Assembly: GCA_947488175.1 (NCBI GenBank)
Contig: CANKYO010000003.1
Span: forward strand, 62,001-126,000
Direction: 5' to 3'
Length of the DNA stretch: 64,000 nucleotides
DNA from: an uncultured Paracoccaceae bacterium
GTDB taxonomy: Bacteria > Pseudomonadota > Alphaproteobacteria > Rhodobacterales > Rhodobacteraceae
Shown here: positions 62,133-64,000 of the stretch, one piece after another
Numbering within the stretch: position 1 is the first letter of the stretch
Layout: each line of letters opens with the position of its first letter
The notes under the pieces: model-generated
Told to the model about the DNA's origin: nothing
Database searches by the model: none
Seen by the model: the letters and a program-made list of their open reading frames with translations, nothing else
Made by a program: the position numbers and the translations under genes

Positions 62133-62591
62133 TCAAAGCGCCTTTTCCAACTGTACTTCCTTGCCTGACCGCTTGCCCGTCAGCGCATACCCAAGCGACT
62201 GATACATCCCGATCGCCGCAGCATTGTCCTCGACCGCTTGAATCTGCACGCAGCGCCGCCGGCGCTCTCGCGCCCAGTCTTCGGCAAAGGCCATCGCCGC
62301 CTTGCCATAGCCTTGCCGCTGGAAATTCTTGCCAATCGACAATCGCCAGACATAGACCGCGTCAGGCGCGTCAATCTCTTCGCGATCTTCATGTTCGGCC
62401 ATATCGATCAACGCGATAAGCCCGACCCGTGTGTCCCCATCCCAAAGGCAAAAATCATAAGCCCCGGTTTCGAATCGCGCCTGTGCGATGGTCACAATGT
62501 TAGGCGCGATAAAGCGGTCCTGATCAGCATGGACGGTGATCTTTTCTAACGGAGAAACATCCTTGCCAGTGATCGGGCGCGCCTCAAGCAC
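62133..62591 (-). CDS. GNAT-family N-acetyltransferase
   Basis: 152 residues with the GNAT acetyl-CoA site RLSIGKNFQRQGYGKAAMAFAEDWA (motif A, Q/RxxGxG/A as RQGYGK) and VEDNAAAIGMYQSLGYALTGKRS (motif B). A short C-terminus follows. The start is a GTG at 62591 with AAGGAT 7 nt upstream. It follows argG on the same strand by 5 bp and is probably cotranscribed. The substrate is unknown; the arginine-pathway neighbour is not enough to infer it. Confidence 0.85.
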   Translation of the reverse strand: MLEARPITGKDVSPLEKITVHADQDRFIAPNIVTIAQARFETGAYDFCLWDGDTRVGLIALIDMAEHEDREEIDAPDAVYVWRLSIGKNFQRQGYGKAAMAFAEDWARERRRRCVQIQAVEDNAAAIGMYQSLGYALTGKRSGKEVQLEKAL

Positions 62592-62596
62592 AATGA

Positions 62597-63817
62597 CTAT
62601 CCTTCCGTGCGCCTGTTCCGCGCCGCCAACAGCTTCAACCGCAGCGCATTCAACTGAATGAACCCTTGCGCGTCCGATTGATCGTAAGCGCCCATATCTT
62701 CCTCAAACGTCACATGCGCCTCGGAATAAAGGGTGCTGTCGGACCAGCGCGCCACCGTATTGCAGGACCCTTTATACAGTTTCACCCTTACGGTCCCGGA
62801 CACATGCTCCTGTGATTTATCGATCAAAGCCTGCAGCATCTCGCGCTCGGGCGAGAACCAGAACCCGTTATAGATCAACTCCGCATAGCGCGGCATGATG
62901 CTGTCCTTCAGATGGCCCGCCCCGCTATCAAGCGTGATCTGTTCAATGCCGCGATGGGCTTCCAGCAACACGGTGCCGCCCGGGGTCTCGTAAATCCCCC
63001 GCGATTTCATCCCGACAAACCGGTTTTCCACCAGATCAAGACGACCCACACCATGCTTGCCGCCCAGCTCATTCAGCTTGGTCAGGATCGTGGCAGGTGA
63101 CATCGCCTCGCCATTGATCGCCACCGCGTCACCCTTTTCAAAGGTGATCTCGACCATCTCGGGTTGATCCGGGGCATCTTCCGGGGCGACGGTGCGCTGA
63201 TAAACGTAATCCGGCGCTTCTACGGCCGGGTCCTCCAGCACCTTCCCCTCGGACGAGGTATGCAGCAGGTTCGCATCCACACTGAACGGGGCCTCGCCGC
63301 GTTTGTCCTTGGCAATCGGGATCTGATGCTTCTCGGCAAAATCAATCAGTTTGGTCCGACTGCCAAGGTCCCATGTCCGCCACGGGGCCACAACCTTGAT
63401 CTCGGGGTTAAGGGCATAGGCTGCCAGCTCAAAGCGGACCTGATCGTTGCCCTTGCCTGTCGCGCCATGGGACACAGCATCGGCACCTTCAGCCGCCGCA
63501 ATCTCAACCAGCCGCTTTGAAATCAAAGGCCGCGCAATGGACGTCCCCAGCAGATACAGACCCTCATAAAGCGCATTCGCCCGGAACATCGGGAACACGA
63601 AGTCACGGACAAACTCTTCACGCAGATCCTCGATATAGATGGCGCTCGCGCCCATCATCTCGGCCTTCTTGCGGGCGGGCTCAAGCTCCTCGCCCTGACC
63701 CAGATCGGCGGTAAAGGTGACGACCTCACAGCCATACTCCGTCTGCAGCCATTTCAGAATGATCGAGGTATCAAGTCCGCCGGAATAGGCGAGAACGACT
63801 TTCTTCGGAGCAGTCAT
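62597..63817 (-). CDS. argG: Argininosuccinate synthase
   Basis: The 406-residue enzyme joins citrulline and aspartate with ATP in arginine synthesis. The ATP pyrophosphatase motif AYSGGLDTS is at 9-17. Further family motifs: [32 protein letters not shown], and the C-terminal [24 protein letters not shown]. Full length, ATG start at 63817. The divergent or upstream region to 63892 is short. Monocistronic or with the GNAT gene downstream. Confidence 0.98.
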   Translation of the reverse strand: MTAPKKVVLAYSGGLDTSIILKWLQTEYGCEVVTFTADLGQGEELEPARKKAEMMGASAIYIEDLREEFVRDFVFPMFRANALYEGLYLLGTSIARPLISKRLVEIAAAEGADAVSHGATGKGNDQVRFELAAYALNPEIKVVAPWRTWDLGSRTKLIDFAEKHQIPIAKDKRGEAPFSVDANLLHTSSEGKVLEDPAVEAPDYVYQRTVAPEDAPDQPEMVEITFEKGDAVAINGEAMSPATILTKLNELGGKHGVGRLDLVENRFVGMKSRGIYETPGGTVLLEAHRGIEQITLDSGAGHLKDSIMPRYAELIYNGFWFSPEREMLQALIDKSQEHVSGTVRVKLYKGSCNTVARWSDSTLYSEAHVTFEEDMGAYDQSDAQGFIQLNALRLKLLAARNRRTEG

Positions 63818-63874
63818 GCGCAGAACCCTTGCGTCAGATGTATCTGAGCCCGCGCGATATCGGTTTTCCGGACA

Positions 63875-63892
63875 AGGGGCAAGACGGCCCCT
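63875..63892 (-). terminator. Short hairpin after the gene at the right edge
   Basis: AGGGGC (63875-63880) and GCCCCT (63887-63892) around AAGACG. In the leftward direction it begins at the stop codon of the partial gene and is followed by TTGTCC. Weak; could terminate that transcript before argG. Confidence 0.4.
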
Positions 63893-64000
63893 CAGGCGAG
63901 GGCCTTCAGCGATTGATCCACGACATCCTTTCCGAAAGCCGGATCAAAAACCTTGTCCCAAACGTCACTCGAGCCTTTGGCGTTATAGTCATATACCTGC
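63892..64000 (-). CDS. C-terminal fragment of an unidentified protein (continues beyond the window)
   Basis: The reverse strand has an open frame of 35 residues ending at a TGA (63894-63892): [17 protein letters not shown]...[12 protein letters not shown] do not recognise the family from this piece. It is supported by codon use like that of its neighbours and by the hairpin just after the stop. It is on the same strand as argG, upstream of it. Confidence 0.45.
   Translation of the reverse strand, partial: QVYDYNAKGSSDVWDKVFDPAFGKDVVDQSLKALA

Overview
The window looks like chromosomal DNA of a marine alphaproteobacterium of the Rhodobacteraceae (Roseobacter group). This is inferred from three things: the tsaE / PAS protein / regB-senC-regA block, a VPLPA-type exosortase with a fused EpsI domain, and the style of the housekeeping genes. 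No tRNA, rRNA, CRISPR array or intact mobile element was seen.

Layout. 0-5 kb: end of a tsaE cluster, a membrane PAS protein, and the redox two-component system RegB/RegA with the SCO-like SenC. 5-9.5 kb: a five-gene branched-chain amino acid type ABC importer read leftwards. 9.7-17.5 kb: polysaccharide genes (Wzy/O-antigen-ligase-like membrane protein, three glycosyltransferases, a Gfo/Idh/MocA-epimerase fusion, a WecG/TagA-type transferase). 17.8-30.6 kb: a one-direction biosynthetic operon with a type I polyketide synthase (KS-AT-KR-DH-ACP-TE), a glycosyltransferase, an unusual NRPS-like protein (formyltransferase, partial condensation domain, adenylation domain interrupted by a luciferase-like monooxygenase, carrier domain) and its own phosphopantetheinyl transferase. 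30.8-42.3 kb: an exosortase-linked exopolysaccharide locus (TPR lipoprotein, ExoY-type sugar transferase, ExeA-like ATPase, Wzz-like chain-length protein, CpsD-like kinase, XrtD-like exosortase/EpsI, 2OG-Fe(II) oxygenase, SGNH-like protein). 43.3-47.4 kb: a 1371-residue PA14/PA14/Gly-Asp repeat/G8/beta-helix protein. 47.8-51.6 kb: a three-gene set of exported binding proteins (a PstS-like/OmpA fusion and two Tat-dependent DctP-like proteins) with no permease. 52-64 kb: ordinary housekeeping genes (mutS, maeB, a PfkB kinase, msrA, a class IV aminotransferase, a sulfotransferase-like protein, an SCP2 protein, a GNAT, argG) plus one frameshifted gene.

The most distinctive part is 9.7-47.4 kb. 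A hybrid PKS/NRPS-like pathway with its own carrier-protein activator lies between two blocks of polysaccharide genes. The simplest reading is that the locus makes an extracellular glycan together with, or decorated by, a polyketide/amino-acid-derived group. That is inference. Several intergenic regions here contain related AT-centred TGGC/GCCA dyads and CtrA-like TTAA-N7-TTAA boxes.

At about 51.6-52.0 kb the plus strand changes from G-richer to C-richer regardless of gene direction. The change coincides with a remnant of an IS3-family transposase. This point may be a rearrangement junction, or a replichore boundary.
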